Position numbers and translations under genes: made by a program. Of a stretch of 36,452 bases of DNA, positions 35,477 to 36,452 are shown piece by piece. Numbering within the stretch: position 1 is the first letter of the stretch; every line of letters begins with the position of its first letter. This DNA comes from Clostridiaceae bacterium (lineage in GTDB: Bacteria; Bacillota_A; Clostridia; Clostridiales; Clostridiaceae), in contig JAQSXU010000032.1 of assembly GCA_029256485.1 (NCBI GenBank), positions 1 through 36,452 of the forward strand, in the 5' to 3' direction. A model generated the notes under the pieces. It did no database searches. It had not been told where the DNA came from and saw nothing but the letters and a program-made list of their open reading frames with translations.

Positions 35477-35511
35477 AAAAAAGAGCAAAAGGATAAAATC
35501 CTTCAGCTCTT
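35477..35511 (-). terminator. Leader terminator upstream of nagE
   Basis: On the minus strand AAGAGC and AGGAT pair with ATCCT and GCTCTT, separated by a TGA/TTT internal loop, followed by six T. It lies between the promoter and the nagE start, so it would block expression unless relieved. Its 5' arm overlaps the RAT-like element. Confidence 0.75.
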
Positions 35512-35533
35512 GCCCATTTTCGGTTACACACTG
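35503..35533 (-). promoter_or_regulatory. RAT-like RNA antiterminator (BglG/LicT/GlcT type)
   Basis: The minus-strand RNA reads GTGTGTAACC, a GAAAAT loop, then GGGCAAGAGC. This resembles ribonucleic antiterminator sites such as B. subtilis ptsG (GTGTTACTG...CAGGCATGAG). It overlaps the start of the leader terminator as expected for mutually exclusive folding. The cognate antiterminator protein is not in the window. Confidence 0.6.
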
Positions 35534-35540
35534 AAAAAAT

Positions 35541-35561
35541 AAGTTAATATTTTATTAACTT
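35541..35561. repeat. Perfect inverted repeat at the nagE transcription start
   Basis: AAGTTAATA (35541-35549) and TATTAACTT (35553-35561), 3-bp spacer. It lies immediately downstream of the nagE -10 element, so it could be a repressor operator or a 5' mRNA hairpin. Confidence 0.65.
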
Positions 35562-35562
35562 T

Positions 35563-35592
35563 ATTATAGTTTAATAGTGCAGGCACTGTCAA
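35563..35592 (-). promoter_or_regulatory. Promoter of nagE
   Basis: Minus strand TTGACA (35592-35587), 18-bp spacer, TATAAT (35568-35563). The spacer contains the palindrome GTGCAGGCAC (35577-35586). The resulting leader is about 170 nt. Confidence 0.8.
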
Positions 35593-35691
35593 TACAATAT
35601 TAAAATAAACTTATCAGGGGCTTATTTTATAGATTACTATATGATAAAATATACTCTGAAAATAAAAAAATAATTACTATAGGAGTTAAAA

Positions 35692-36452
35692 ATGAAGATA
35701 TTATATTATGACTGTTTTTCCGGAATAAGCGGAGATATGAATTTAGGTGCAATGATTGATATTGGGGTTGACAAGGATTATATTAATAAACAGCTTGCTA
35801 AATTAAATATAAATGAATTTGAATTAGATATTAAGAAGGATTCTAGAAAGGGTATAAGCGGGACAAATTTAAATGTTTTAGTTCATAACAATGATGATCA
35901 TTTAGAAAATCATGAACATAACCATCATATGGAGCACCACCATCACAGAAATCTTGAAGATGTGAGAAATATCATTATGGGAAGCCAGCTTAATGATAAT
36001 ATAAAAAGCATAAGCATGAGAATATTTATGGAGGTTGCAAAAGCTGAGGCCAAGGTTCATAATTGTGACATTAACAGTATTCACTTTCATGAAGTTGGTG
36101 CAGTAGACTCTATAGTTGATATAATTGGAGCTGCAATATGTTTTGACTATTTAAATGTAGATAAGATAATTAGTTCTCCAATAGAATTAGGAAGCGGATT
36201 TGTAAAATGTGCTCATGGTTTGCTCCCTGTGCCTGCGCCAGCAACTGCGGAAATACTAACAGGATTACCGGTGACCACTGGTAAAGTAACTTTTGAAGCT
36301 ACTACCCCTACTGGAGCAGCCATTTTAAAAACAATGGTAAATGAATTTTCAAAAGAAAATCATTTTAAAGCCATAAAAGTAGGATATGGTATCGGGAATA
36401 AAGACATAGGTGATATTCCAAATGTTTTACGAGTAGTCATTGCTGAAACTTA
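35692..36452 (+). CDS. larC: Nickel-pincer cofactor biosynthesis protein LarC (5' part)
   Basis: LarC inserts nickel, with CTP, into the pincer cofactor used by lactate racemase (LarA) and related enzymes. The N-terminal YYDCFSGISGDMNLGAMID, FHEVGAVDSIVDIIG, CAHGLLPVPAPATAEIL and TTPTGAAIL are family hallmarks. The open frame has no stop up to the window edge (253 codons seen; full proteins have about 400). A His-rich metal-binding stretch at about residues 70-87 (HNHHMEHHHH core) is inserted in the N-terminal domain. ATG 35692 follows AGGAG. In some bacteria larC is two frames joined by programmed frameshifting (LarC1/LarC2); the visible part corresponds to LarC1, so this cannot be judged. 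Divergent from nagE. Confidence 0.92.
   Translation, partial: MKILYYDCFSGISGDMNLGAMIDIGVDKDYINKQLAKLNINEFELDIKKDSRKGISGTNLNVLVHNNDDHLENHEHNHHMEHHHHRNLEDVRNIIMGSQLNDNIKSISMRIFMEVAKAEAKVHNCDINSIHFHEVGAVDSIVDIIGAAICFDYLNVDKIISSPIELGSGFVKCAHGLLPVPAPATAEILTGLPVTTGKVTFEATTPTGAAILKTMVNEFSKENHFKAIKVGYGIGNKDIGDIPNVLRVVIAET

Noticed and set aside
35902..36090. Minus-strand frame opposite the start of larC
   Set aside because: It is antisense to the conserved LarC coding frame, its His/Met-rich content mirrors the His-codon run, and there is no Shine-Dalgarno.
1..36452. Mobile elements, CRISPR arrays, prophage, tRNA or rRNA genes
   Set aside because: I looked for transposase motifs, regularly spaced repeats, phage genes and rRNA or tRNA signatures and saw none. 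Repeats present are local hairpins or operator-like palindromes.

Overview
The window reads as a chromosomal segment of a low-GC, anaerobic Clostridium-like Firmicute. Codons are strongly A/T-biased, Shine-Dalgarno sites are strong (GGAGG), TTG starts are common, and intrinsic terminators end most units. Supporting content includes the yabE-rnmV-ksgA cluster, an oxygen-independent ribonucleotide reductase (nrdD/nrdG), a T-box-controlled ileS followed by a ccpA-like gene, and a cyanophycin-synthetase-like ligase. I see no rRNA, tRNA, CRISPR array, insertion sequence or prophage.

Layout. 1-2463: G5/3D cell-wall protein, RNase M5 and the 16S rRNA dimethyltransferase KsgA (rnmV and ksgA overlap). 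2540-3789: an uncharacterised clostridial gene broken by a single-base frameshift near 2592-2596. 3888-4478: membrane-anchored protein. 4591-8719: apparent operon of an Lgt-like enzyme, a lipoprotein, an Mrp-type Fe-S/P-loop ATPase and a ClC exchanger. 8761-11057: small minus-strand protein, GAF-GGDEF protein and MgtC-like protein. 11124-12746 (minus): ECF S-component and a YerB-type lipoprotein. 13052-15696: nrdD-nrdG. 15755-18451: divergent pair of a CmpB-like membrane protein and a CphA-like ligase with a shortened ATP-grasp region. 18526-20595: orphan ArsR/SmtB metal sensor, then a minus-strand LacI regulator plus metallo-beta-lactamase-fold hydrolase. 20693-25349: T-box leader, type 2-like IleS and CcpA. 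25526-29599: a 1357-residue helicase-nuclease fusion, the best candidate for an undescribed (possibly defence) function. 29659-32956: chemoreceptor (minus) and GDP-mannose pyrophosphorylase. 32984-35592 (minus): NagE-type PTS permease behind an antiterminator (RAT)-like leader, followed by a TIM-barrel-like protein. 35692-end: 5' part of larC.

Regulation is unusually legible. There are good sigma-A promoters before ileS, the helicase, nrdD, the GGDEF gene, arsR and nagE. The ileS T-box has a readable Ile ATC specifier. The arsR gene has a 9-bp-arm operator at its start site, and a RAT/terminator pair precedes nagE. The most interesting items are the stand-alone helicase-nuclease, the CphA-like enzyme with its 11-bp-arm inverted repeat, the RAT-controlled nagE unit with an unknown partner, and the frameshifted gene next to ksgA. 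All functional calls rest on reading motifs by eye; no database search was run.
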